A stretch of DNA of 64,000 bases, taken from the NCBI GenBank assembly GCA_039944535.1, contig JBDUYP010000008.1:1-64000 (forward strand). Direction: 5' to 3'. The notes under the pieces were generated by a model, which worked only from the letters and a program-made list of their open reading frames with translations, ran no database searches and was not told the DNA's origin. How positions within the stretch are numbered: the stretch's first letter is position 1; each line of letters starts with the position of its first letter. Of this stretch, positions 55,128-63,008 are shown one piece after another. Made by a program: the position numbers and the translations under genes. This DNA is from JAMZMI01 sp039944535. Lineage in GTDB: Bacteria > Bacteroidota > Bacteroidia > Cytophagales > Cyclobacteriaceae.

Positions 55128-56093
55128 CTAATCGCATAGCCCAACAAGCTCGGATGCAAATCGCTGACCCAAATCAATATAATCATCGCTCGTGTAGTGC
55201 CAGGGGTCTGAGTATTTATAATAGCGTGTTTGTCTCACGATGGCGGCCTTTTTATCCGTTCTTACGAATTCTTCCTGAGCATGCTGAATCAACTCTCCGT
55301 ATTTCCAGACTTTGCCGTTGTATCTTTCGTGCCAGGAATCCGAGATTTTGCCAATCACAACGGGAAGGTCGTCATCCCTGAGGGCGGCCCGAAATAGGGT
55401 CATCAATTTCCATAGATGATCAAGATATCTGGAGGCCATCTCTGCCGTAGCGGCATCACTCTCTCCCTGCATCCATATTATACCTGAAGGGATGAGTATT
55501 TCTTCCACTCCATCATGATCAATATCTGTGTTGGCGCATGCATTTCGCAGTGTAGCCAAAAAGTGATCATATTGATTGGTTTTACTTCTGAAATAAGGAT
55601 CCCATGTTCCTCTGAGCGGATTTCCCAGCGTATCAATAGACGTCCCTCCTTTGGAGTACTTGATCAGCGCAATTTTTTCTCCCGGATATTGTTTCTGCAG
55701 GTTGGCTGCAAACGACAATTCCATACCAAACCGATCGGATAATTGATTTCCGTCAGCAGTGCTTTGATGTCCTTTACCATGCCCTGGCTTCAATTCTTCC
55801 CACAGGCCTAATCCACCTATCTCTCCATCATTGGCGCTGTTGCCATGAAATATGTAAACGTCATTGAACTCCATCAAGTCGTCTGGAAGGTCTTCATTGT
55901 AACCAAAGCCGTCCATATTGGACTGGCCTCCCAGGTAAAACACCCTTACAGAATCCTGTCCAAATGCACACAGCGGGCTACAAAGCACATATATCACTAA
56001 AATCTTAATGATACTTCGGAGTATTTGAGGTTTTGCAACCCTACTTGCCAGTATAGCGGCATTTATCTTTCTGCTTGCACTTCGTTTTCCCAT
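55128..56093 (-). CDS. SASA-like SGNH acetylesterase
   Basis: Short carbohydrate esterase (321 residues): YLGGQSNMDGFG (about 55-66) with the catalytic Ser and IIWMQGESDAAT (about 206-217) as second block; late DPWHYTSDDYIDLGQRF may supply the His. A signal or membrane segment at about 26-45 follows a basic leader. Overlaps the sulfatase 2 gene by 31 bases, so the two are coupled. Deacetylation would clear ester groups that hinder the sulfatase or lyase. Confidence 0.85.
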   Translation of the reverse strand: MGKRSASRKINAAILASRVAKPQILRSIIKILVIYVLCSPLCAFGQDSVRVFYLGGQSNMDGFGYNEDLPDDLMEFNDVYIFHGNSANDGEIGGLGLWEELKPGHGKGHQSTADGNQLSDRFGMELSFAANLQKQYPGEKIALIKYSKGGTSIDTLGNPLRGTWDPYFRSKTNQYDHFLATLRNACANTDIDHDGVEEILIPSGIIWMQGESDAATAEMASRYLDHLWKLMTLFRAALRDDDLPVVIGKISDSWHERYNGKVWKYGELIQHAQEEFVRTDKKAAIVRQTRYYKYSDPWHYTSDDYIDLGQRFASELVGLCD

Positions 56094-57490
56094 GCTTCCA
56101 GTTTTTGTTTGAGTTTAGATGCTTCTGCTGTCATTTCAAGGATTAGATTGTCTTTTTCAGACAAATCATTTTCCAAATCAAATAAATATTCTCGTGTGCC
56201 GTTTTTATCTGTTTCAAAAATATACTTTAGCCCATTTTTATCCTGAACGGATTTTTTAACTCGTTCATACCTTTTACTTCTCCAAAAAATATCCCGTCGC
56301 AAGTCAACGACCTGATTGTTTCCTAACTCTAAAACATCCATGCCATCAAAGCTTTTGTCAGGAGTAAAATGAAGCAATTCGGCAAATGAGGTGGCAAAAT
56401 CCATACTCATACCCACAACATCAGAATCTATGTCTTGATCTACTGTCCCCGGCCAGGAAACTATACAAGGCACCCTGATTCCTCCTTCGAATAGCTGTCC
56501 CTTATTTCCACGGAGACTTCCGGCACTGCCTTTTATTCTGGCAGGCCCATTGTCAGAAAAAAACACAATCAGCGTGTTTTCCTGGATGCCTTCATCGTAA
56601 ACATAGTCAATGATCTTACCAACACCAGAATCCAAAGACTCTACCATTTTAATGTAAGTTTCTCTGTCTCCTACGTTCATTTTATCCCCAGAAATAGGCC
56701 TTTCGGGAAAATCATTTGGCGCCTGATATGGAGAATGCGGGGATGTATAGGGGATATAAATAAAAAATGGTTTGGCCCTGGCTTGTTCATCCAGCCATTG
56801 CAGTGATTTTTCAGTAATCAAGTGTGTTAAATATTTTCCTTCTCCACTTACAAGTGTATCATTCTCAAAAAGATCCGGCGACCCATCCAAGGTGCCATTT
56901 AAAAATGTACCGCGTGGTTCTGTGTGATGGTAGTAATCTACCGCTCCGCCAATAGGTCCAAATGAATAATCAAAGCCATGGTCTATCGGTCGATCGCCTT
57001 TTTGGTTTCCCAAGTGCCATTTCCCCACTATTGCTGTATTGTAATCACTTTCGTTAAACATTTTAGGAATAGCAGAAAAAGCTGCGGGAAGACCTAATTC
57101 ATTTTTATCTGACAGTTCCAGAGCCTCACTATATCGGCCAACATTTCCTAAGCCGATTGCGCACTCAAGCCCTCCTACTCTCTGCTGATACCGTCCTGTC
57201 AAAAACGCTGTGCGAGTTGGCGTGCATTCCGGTCCATTTGAATAAAATCTGGTAAACTTCACTCCCATCCTCGCCAACTTGTCAATATTTGGCGTTTGAA
57301 TATCGTCAGCTCCATAACAGCTTAAATCTCCATAACCAAGGTCATCGGCAACAATGACAATTACATTTGGGGTTTGATTGTCTGACGATTGAAGTATCTG
57401 AGCCTGGAGCATCATCCCCTTGAGTTCGCCTCTTTGAAATACAACGAGCGTAAATAACACAATACTTGATAGCACTCTCTTAATCATCAA
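56063..57490 (-). CDS. Sulfatase (type I, formylglycine), secreted
   Basis: Second S1 sulfatase: NVIVIVADDLGYGDLSCYG (42-60), maturation motif CTPTR with Cys89, VGKWHLGNQKGDRPIDHGFD (split, about 155-174), VFFSDNGPARIKG (about 307), and a C-terminal LFDLENDLSEKDNLI. 475 residues. Differs in active-site sequence from sulfatase 1, so another sulfate position is likely. A terminator separates it from the big beta-helix gene; the esterase follows by overlap. Confidence 0.95.
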   Translation of the reverse strand: MMIKRVLSSIVLFTLVVFQRGELKGMMLQAQILQSSDNQTPNVIVIVADDLGYGDLSCYGADDIQTPNIDKLARMGVKFTRFYSNGPECTPTRTAFLTGRYQQRVGGLECAIGLGNVGRYSEALELSDKNELGLPAAFSAIPKMFNESDYNTAIVGKWHLGNQKGDRPIDHGFDYSFGPIGGAVDYYHHTEPRGTFLNGTLDGSPDLFENDTLVSGEGKYLTHLITEKSLQWLDEQARAKPFFIYIPYTSPHSPYQAPNDFPERPISGDKMNVGDRETYIKMVESLDSGVGKIIDYVYDEGIQENTLIVFFSDNGPARIKGSAGSLRGNKGQLFEGGIRVPCIVSWPGTVDQDIDSDVVGMSMDFATSFAELLHFTPDKSFDGMDVLELGNNQVVDLRRDIFWRSKRYERVKKSVQDKNGLKYIFETDKNGTREYLFDLENDLSEKDNLILEMTAEASKLKQKLEAWENEVQAER

Positions 57491-57507
57491 TTCTCCTGGT
57501 TATAAAA

Positions 57508-57541
57508 CTGCCCTCCCCAATGTAAAACTCAGGGAGGGCAG
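57508..57541 (-). terminator. Terminator after the 1308-residue beta-helix gene
   Basis: Minus-strand stem CTGCCCTCCC with GGGGAGGGCAG, loop about 14 bases, followed by TTTTATAA. It sits between the stop at 57562 and the sulfatase start at 57490, so sulfatase expression needs read-through or another promoter. Confidence 0.88.
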
Positions 57542-57561
57542 ATAATTATTAGCTTAAAAGT

Positions 57562-60500
57562 TTACTTTTTAATAATTCTGATAGCCTTTGGCTCCTCTCC
57601 TGCAAGTCGTACATCCAGTATGTAAACTCCGGAAGGAAGCTTACCTGTGTAGATCTCGAAAAGCTTACCAGATAATGATCCGTGAGAAATTACGGCTCCA
57701 CTGATCGACCTGATGCTGAAACTTCCTTTCAGATCCATGTCCGAAGCACTGATTTTTACAAAATCGGCTACCGGATTTGGATAAACAGATAGTTTATGAT
57801 CGGCTAAAATCATTTCTTCTACAGTAGTTTCTTCGGCCTGTCGACTTCCACTGCTACTAACTGTGATATTGCAGATATCCACCTGACGATCCGTACTTGT
57901 TGTCAGAAGTTTACCAGGCAACCTGTTGATGGAAGTAATGGAAGATGAATTGCTATGAAAATCAAAATCATCGGCCAACTGCTGTCTTGTTGAGCCATCT
58001 GGTGTGACATAGGCGTCAAATGTGTGATTGGTCAGGTCAATTTCCATTTCTATATGATAGGTCACTCCCGCGATGTATTTGATACCGCTGACCGGATAGC
58101 TGCCATTGCCATCCCGTGCATTGATGTTATTGGTCTTGAACCTGATCAGCGCAGCTACATCATTGAGCGATGAAACATTTCCATCGGATACACCAAACTC
58201 ACTATTAACACCTGAGTGAGAAGGCGTCACATCAAACTCTACCGTAAAATCAGAGGATTGTGTCGAAAGCGTGGTATTTACCCATGTGTTGTTGTTTGGC
58301 AAAGTCACGCAACTACTTGAGCTATTCGAAATAGTGACTGAAATGCTCGCTGTAGACGAGTTATCTGCAGCATCCGTAATCTCAGCTGAAAGGGTATGCG
58401 CACCGTCAGAATGGTTCACGGTATTCCAACTCAATGAGTAAGGTGCTTGTGTTACAGCCGAACCAATATTTGTTCCATCCAATTTGTATTGAACACTTAC
58501 AATATCACCATCAGCGTCACTAGTGGACACCTGAATCAATTCATTTGTACCAGAAACAGTGGCACTGTTGCTAGGTGAATCAAAGGATATTGTTGGTGAA
58601 CTACCTCCTGTGTTGTTAGAAACAGTAACCAAAATGGATGTACTTACCGACTGTCCTTCATCATCTGTAGCAACTGCTTCAAGAGCATATTGGCCATTGG
58701 TATGATTGGTCGTATTCCATGAATAAGTGAATGGTGAAGAGGTGTCCTGAGACCCTAGATTGGTGCCATTGAGCTTGAACTGGACACCCGTCAAATCATC
58801 ATCCACGTCATTGGCGATAGCCGTAATCGTCTGACTTGTACCAGAAACAGTGGCTCCATCTGCCGGAGCGGAGATTGACACTGTTGGAGGACTGGAAGAA
58901 GGCGTACCGGTACCATCCACCTGTATGTAACAGATATCAATCTGGCGACCAGAGCTTGTCGTGAGCAGTTTGCCAGGCAACCTGTCAATGGACGTGATAG
59001 AAGATGAATTACTATGAAAATCATAATCATCAGCCAAATGAATTCTGGATTCATCTTCCGGTGTTACATACACATCATAGGTATGATTGGTCAAATCAAT
59101 TTCCATTTCAATGAAATAGCTTACACCTGCTACATAGTTAAGACCACTTGCAGGGTAACTAGCATTGCCATCTCTCGCATTGATGTTGTTGGTTTTGAAC
59201 CTAACTACTGCGGCCAAATCGTTAATGGACGAAGCATCTCCATCGGAAACACCAAACTCCGTATTAACCCCGGCATGCGATGGCGTCACATTGAAGGAGA
59301 TGGTGAAATTTGATGATTGGCTTGCAATAGAGGTGTTAACCCAAGTGTTGTTGTTTGGAAGTATGACGCAGGGTGACGGATCATTATCAACTGTCACACT
59401 AATAGTGGCAGAGTTCGTCAATCCTTCAGAATCCGTGGCTATCGCTTTAAGCGAATACGACCCATTTTCTACAGAAGTTGAATTCCAGCAAATGGAGTAT
59501 GGGTGGCCAACCGGACTTCCTATGTTCACGCCATCTATTTGGTACTGTACTGTCTCCAGGTCACCGTTCGTATCAGATGCATTGACGGTAAAGCACTGAG
59601 AACCAGATATTGTAGCATTGTTTGTTGGTGATGTAAATGAAATGGTTGGCGCTGTGCTGGCTACATTGTCCACAATTACCGTGATGGTTGGCGAATAACC
59701 GTAGTTATCGTTATCATCTCTCGCCACTGCCTGTACCGTGTGGGCTCCCTCTGTTTCGTTAGAAGTATTCCATGAATAGGTGAAAGGTGAAGTCGTATCT
59801 TCCGAACCCACAAGCACTCCATCCACTTTAAACTGTACACCAGCCAGGTCATCATCGATATCATTGGCTGTTGCCGTTAGCGACTCAGTAGAAGAAACCA
59901 CTTCATTGTTGCTATGACTGGTAATGGTGACAGCCGTTGGAGCAGAGCCGTTACCGCCACCGCCTCCGCCACCAGCACCTACGTCAAAGGCACCAGGAGT
60001 CGATTGAGTAACAGCTTCTGAGGCATGCCCTACACCAGAAGTATTTCCAAAAGTTCTGCCTTGTGTCATGTTATAGTGAGGTGAACTGGTGGTAGGTACT
60101 GCACCAGGAACGATGTATTGTGTCGGGCCGGTGAACATCCCCATGTAAAAAACATAATCCGTTTGCTCAGCGTCTGCAGTATAATGGTTTGAGTTGTTAC
60201 CCTCAAAACTCAGTTCAGTCGAATTGTAGTAAGCGTTGTAATTGGAAATGGTTCCACTTGGTGCATCACTTAAAACACCGCCACCATCAATCACCAAATT
60301 ACCTTCAATGCGCGTATCCTCTGCTCTGGTCTCCATCCATCGCTGATTGACCCCATCGTCAATGACATCAATAATAGTATTCAAATAAATATCATGGTGA
60401 TGTTCATCATCCTTTGGTATCCATATAGCAAAATGCTCTGACTTATAAATCAGGTTTTTTCTAATGGTAATATGACTTGTTTTGTCTCCACCTTTAGTAG

Positions 60501-61488
60501 CAATAGACATTCTACAATCATAAAACACATTTTCCTCTATAAGAATGTAGCTTTTGTACTGATTGTTTTGGCTAAAGTCTATTGCGCCCTGAAAGTGATT
60601 GTTGGCACTAGTACCTCCAGGAGTATGCGCTATGTTTCTGAATCGGTTTCCCTTGATCAAAACATGATCTCCAGATCCCGAACCGCCACCGTTCTTGATG
60701 TCAATTCCATTTTCATGGGGAACTTCACTTACATTCAAATAATGCTTAGATGGATCGATGTAAAAGTCATTGTCATAAATTACCGTTCCTTCAAACGGCT
60801 GATCAGGCCCCAACTGAATGCCATCTCCAGCGGAGTTGTAAATCTCATTGTGCACGATCTTGTTGTACTTCGCTTTGGTAAGCTTGATACCGTGGTTGTC
60901 ATCACCTGGTGATATTTGTGTATTACGAATCACACAATACTGCACCACACAATTGTCAGCAGAAGGATAGTTGCTCTCTTTACGTCCCAGAGCTACCTGT
61001 CCGGCTCCACCTCCACCACGTTCGAACAAGCAATTGTCCAAAATGATATTGGTTTCCATCGTGGTTATGTTGGGACTTCTGGTATTGTCTCCAATGGCAC
61101 GGATTCTATGGATTCTCCAATACTTGCCCTCTACGTTGATCCTTCCGAAAGTTGCCAGTTTGTTTGACGCCATATCAACAGGGTGTGTGTCGTCATTCGG
61201 ATTGGCCGGATCGTAGTAGATCATCCATTTGGGTGCAGAAGAGCTTCCATCTTCCTTCAGGTTCAATCTCCCGTAACCGGAGTAGTCACCCGGTTTGATA
61301 AAGAATATCCTTTTGTTCGGATCATTCATGTCATCCTCATAATCATTGCCGGGCTCAATGAGCACCATCTCCGAATTTTGAGAATCGTAAGTGGGAATCG
61401 TGAGGGATTCCTCGTACTGGGCAGTAGCGGTATTAAATGCAATTGTTAAAGCCATCCCTATCAGGACCGCCAGTAGATGTTTATTCAT
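57562..61488 (-). CDS. Large parallel beta-helix protein C with repeats and T9SS tail
   Basis: 1308 residues. Signal ends near ATAQ. Beta-helix core (about 25-515) with trio motifs YCVIRNTQISPGDDNHGI, SAGDGIQLGP, VPHENGIDIKNGG, GAIDFSQNN. A Gly-rich linker (GAGGGGGGG) leads to Ig-like domains (about 517-690), a ~155-residue LamG-like domain (CVILPNNNTWVN, about 700-860), two Ig-like domains, and a second near-identical copy (CVTLPNNNTWVN, about 1055-1215), then a T9SS tail (SVYPNPVADFVK ... RIIKK). Likely surface-anchored enzyme. Bipartite element upstream at 61609-61634. Confidence 0.65.
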   Translation of the reverse strand: MNKHLLAVLIGMALTIAFNTATAQYEESLTIPTYDSQNSEMVLIEPGNDYEDDMNDPNKRIFFIKPGDYSGYGRLNLKEDGSSSAPKWMIYYDPANPNDDTHPVDMASNKLATFGRINVEGKYWRIHRIRAIGDNTRSPNITTMETNIILDNCLFERGGGGAGQVALGRKESNYPSADNCVVQYCVIRNTQISPGDDNHGIKLTKAKYNKIVHNEIYNSAGDGIQLGPDQPFEGTVIYDNDFYIDPSKHYLNVSEVPHENGIDIKNGGGSGSGDHVLIKGNRFRNIAHTPGGTSANNHFQGAIDFSQNNQYKSYILIEENVFYDCRMSIATKGGDKTSHITIRKNLIYKSEHFAIWIPKDDEHHHDIYLNTIIDVIDDGVNQRWMETRAEDTRIEGNLVIDGGGVLSDAPSGTISNYNAYYNSTELSFEGNNSNHYTADAEQTDYVFYMGMFTGPTQYIVPGAVPTTSSPHYNMTQGRTFGNTSGVGHASEAVTQSTPGAFDVGAGGGGGGGNGSAPTAVTITSHSNNEVVSSTESLTATANDIDDDLAGVQFKVDGVLVGSEDTTSPFTYSWNTSNETEGAHTVQAVARDDNDNYGYSPTITVIVDNVASTAPTISFTSPTNNATISGSQCFTVNASDTNGDLETVQYQIDGVNIGSPVGHPYSICWNSTSVENGSYSLKAIATDSEGLTNSATISVTVDNDPSPCVILPNNNTWVNTSIASQSSNFTISFNVTPSHAGVNTEFGVSDGDASSINDLAAVVRFKTNNINARDGNASYPASGLNYVAGVSYFIEMEIDLTNHTYDVYVTPEDESRIHLADDYDFHSNSSSITSIDRLPGKLLTTSSGRQIDICYIQVDGTGTPSSSPPTVSISAPADGATVSGTSQTITAIANDVDDDLTGVQFKLNGTNLGSQDTSSPFTYSWNTTNHTNGQYALEAVATDDEGQSVSTSILVTVSNNTGGSSPTISFDSPSNSATVSGTNELIQVSTSDADGDIVSVQYKLDGTNIGSAVTQAPYSLSWNTVNHSDGAHTLSAEITDAADNSSTASISVTISNSSSSCVTLPNNNTWVNTTLSTQSSDFTVEFDVTPSHSGVNSEFGVSDGNVSSLNDVAALIRFKTNNINARDGNGSYPVSGIKYIAGVTYHIEMEIDLTNHTFDAYVTPDGSTRQQLADDFDFHSNSSSITSINRLPGKLLTTSTDRQVDICNITVSSSGSRQAEETTVEEMILADHKLSVYPNPVADFVKISASDMDLKGSFSIRSISGAVISHGSLSGKLFEIYTGKLPSGVYILDVRLAGEEPKAIRIIKK

Positions 61489-61608
61489 CGCTTTTTTGGT
61501 TAGTTAAAAATTTACTTCACCATAGTCCTTTGATTTTTAGTTCTCATTTTGATTTTTGTCCTTGACCTGAATTGTTGTGTCGATCGAATTTCACAATTCA
61601 TTAACTAA

Positions 61609-61634
61609 GAGTAAGTAGTGCCATTTTTCTACTC
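61609..61634 (-). promoter_or_regulatory. GAGTA-N16-TACTC element before beta-helix C
   Basis: Minus strand AAATTTGAGTA (GAGTA at 61630-61634), 16 bases, TACTCTTAGTTAATG (TACTC at 61609-61613). About 120 bases before the gene start; a perfect inverted GAGTA/TACTC pair. Confidence 0.75.
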
Positions 61635-61718
61635 AAATTTTTCATTAAAACCTATATTACTTATACCGTTTTAATATAACGAAAGAAAGATATTTAAACT
61701 TCTTAACCATTTTTTTTT

Positions 61719-61744
61719 GAGTAAAAAACCCTTGTATATCACTC
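61719..61744 (+). promoter_or_regulatory. GAGTA-N16-CACTC element before the LamG gene
   Basis: Plus strand TTTTTTTTGAGTA (GAGTA at 61719-61723), 16 bases, CACTCTTAGC (CACTC at 61740-61744), about 55 bases before the ATG at 61800. Confidence 0.75.
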
Positions 61745-61799
61745 TTAGCATTGGGCATGGAGTATCTATTAATAACTCCGGCGTTTTATTTTGACCAAT

Positions 61800-62492
61800 A
61801 TGAAATTGAGAATTGCACTAATTACAGCTGTCTGCATGATTGGTATTTATCTGAGCCACTCACTGCCTTACCTGAATGGAAGTGAGTTACCTGAAACCTC
61901 CGACAATTCAGGTGTTGATTGGATAGTCGCATACTTCTTTCAGAAAGATTCAATACAAGCGCACTTGAACGGCTCACCAAAAATTGCAGCATCTCCCTAT
62001 GGCCAATCGGTTGCATTTGATGGTGTGGATGATGCGATTTTCATTGAGGGCATGCCGCTTGATTCATTGGAATCATTCACCATTGAGATGGTCTTTTATC
62101 CTGAAAAAGAGGGCCCTTTCGAACAACGAGTGGTGCACATTGGTGAAGTGTTTGACGATCGCATGCTACTGGAAATCCGGGCTGTAGACGATCAGTGGTA
62201 TTTTGATGGGTTTGTTTCTTCTGCTGGTAATAACAAGGCTTTGATAGATGAAAACCTCACCCATCCATTGGGTCAATGGTATCATGTGGCGCTTGTTGTT
62301 ACTCCCGAGGTACTCCAAACCTACGTCAATGGAATGCTGGAGCTTGAAGAACCTTATGCTTTCAAAGGCATCCAAACCGGAAGGAGTTCAATCGGTGTTC
62401 GCCTCAATAAAATTTCCTGGTTTAAAGGAATTATACATAGGGTGAGGATAACTCCTGGGCAGCTGGATCCATCAACATTCGTTAAGCTTTGA
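61800..62492 (+). CDS. Secreted LamG-like (concanavalin A-like) protein
   Basis: The ATG at 61800 is preferred to an in-frame TTG at 61791; it gives a signal peptide (MKLRIALITAVCMIGIYLS). The body is a single LamG/concanavalin-like jelly roll: SVAFDGVDDAIFIEGMPLDS, FTIEMVFYPEKEG, QWYHVALVV, YVNGMLEL, IGVRLNKISWFKGIIHRVRI. No sorting tail, no catalytic domain. 230 residues. Likely a secreted sugar-binding protein; plus-strand and divergent from beta-helix C with a copy of the shared element. Confidence 0.8.
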   Translation: MKLRIALITAVCMIGIYLSHSLPYLNGSELPETSDNSGVDWIVAYFFQKDSIQAHLNGSPKIAASPYGQSVAFDGVDDAIFIEGMPLDSLESFTIEMVFYPEKEGPFEQRVVHIGEVFDDRMLLEIRAVDDQWYFDGFVSSAGNNKALIDENLTHPLGQWYHVALVVTPEVLQTYVNGMLELEEPYAFKGIQTGRSSIGVRLNKISWFKGIIHRVRITPGQLDPSTFVKL

Positions 62493-62571
62493 GGTAGCGT
62501 TATCCTGACCATTTTGGATTCTTCTTCTTCATTCTCCTCCATGCATGATTTAGCTCGCTCTTCTTACTTTA

Positions 62572-62597
62572 GAGTAAAAAATCTCCTTCTTTTACTC
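62572..62597 (-). promoter_or_regulatory. Orphan GAGTA-N16-TACTC element
   Basis: GAGTA (62572-62576), 16 bases, TACTC (62593-62597). Read on the minus strand it is TTTTGAGTA-N16-TACTCTAAAG, matching the consensus, but it points into the end of the LamG gene and no minus-strand gene follows. It might make an antisense or small RNA, or be a relic. Confidence 0.6.
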
Positions 62598-62751
62598 AAA
62601 ATTGTCTGATTATTTTAATTCACGAAAAATGCTATTAAGAATGCATAAATAAAAGCCACTCATCTGGCCGCTCACGTCGCACCTCGACGAGTTGGAGGTA
62701 ACCCAAACTAAAAAAAGCAAACACAGCTTTTGAGGAAGTCACAAACAAAAA

Positions 62752-62777
62752 AGGCAGTCACATTTCTGTGACTGCCT
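62752..62777 (-). terminator. Terminator after the PID-CTERM gene
   Basis: Perfect 11-bp stem AGGCAGTCACA (62752-62762) with TGTGACTGCCT (62767-62777), loop TTTC, followed on the minus strand by TTTTTTG. Ends the T9SS protein/PID-CTERM transcript. Confidence 0.92.
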
Positions 62778-62820
62778 GATGATTAGTCGCCTTCTATTAT
62801 GGGTTCACTCTCCATTTTTC

Positions 62821-63003
62821 CTATTCACTTCTCCTCCTGCTATCTCTTATTTTTTTCACTCCATAGGCACCTCCTGCTGCGAGCAGCAACGACAGGCCTC
62901 CATCAATTGGTGTGGCAGGCGGTGCGCCCGGAGCTGCCTGTGCAAAAGCACACGTTGCTATCAAAACAAAAACTAAAGAACAAACTATTTTTAACGATTT
63001 CAT
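62821..63003 (-). CDS. PID-CTERM sorting-signal mini-protein
   Basis: 60 residues: a signal peptide (MKSLKIVCSLVFVLIATCAFA) followed by a short Pro/Ala linker (QAAPGAPPAT) and the PID-CTERM signature PIDGGLSLLLAAGGAYGVKK, then a basic end (IRDSRRRSE). Such C-terminal signals consist of motif, hydrophobic helix and basic cluster and are thought to be processed by a sorting enzyme. Almost nothing is left as mature protein. Directly after a T9SS-type protein gene (five-base gap), so co-transcribed. Function unknown. Confidence 0.8.
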   Translation of the reverse strand: MKSLKIVCSLVFVLIATCAFAQAAPGAPPATPIDGGLSLLLAAGGAYGVKKIRDSRRRSE

Positions 63004-63008
63004 AAGGC

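Larger units (their letters stand above)
61489..61799. promoter_or_regulatory. Divergent promoter region between beta-helix C and the LamG gene
   Basis: About 310 bases, no gene. Contains two divergent copies of the bipartite element (61609-61634 facing left; 61719-61744 facing right) in AT-rich DNA. No terminator or other structure recognised. Confidence 0.7.
62493..62820. other. Non-coding gap with an orphan element and a terminator
   Basis: Between the LamG stop and the PID-CTERM gene stop. Holds an orphan GAGTA-N16-TACTC pair (62572-62597) and the terminator at 62752-62777. No gene seen on either strand. Confidence 0.6.
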
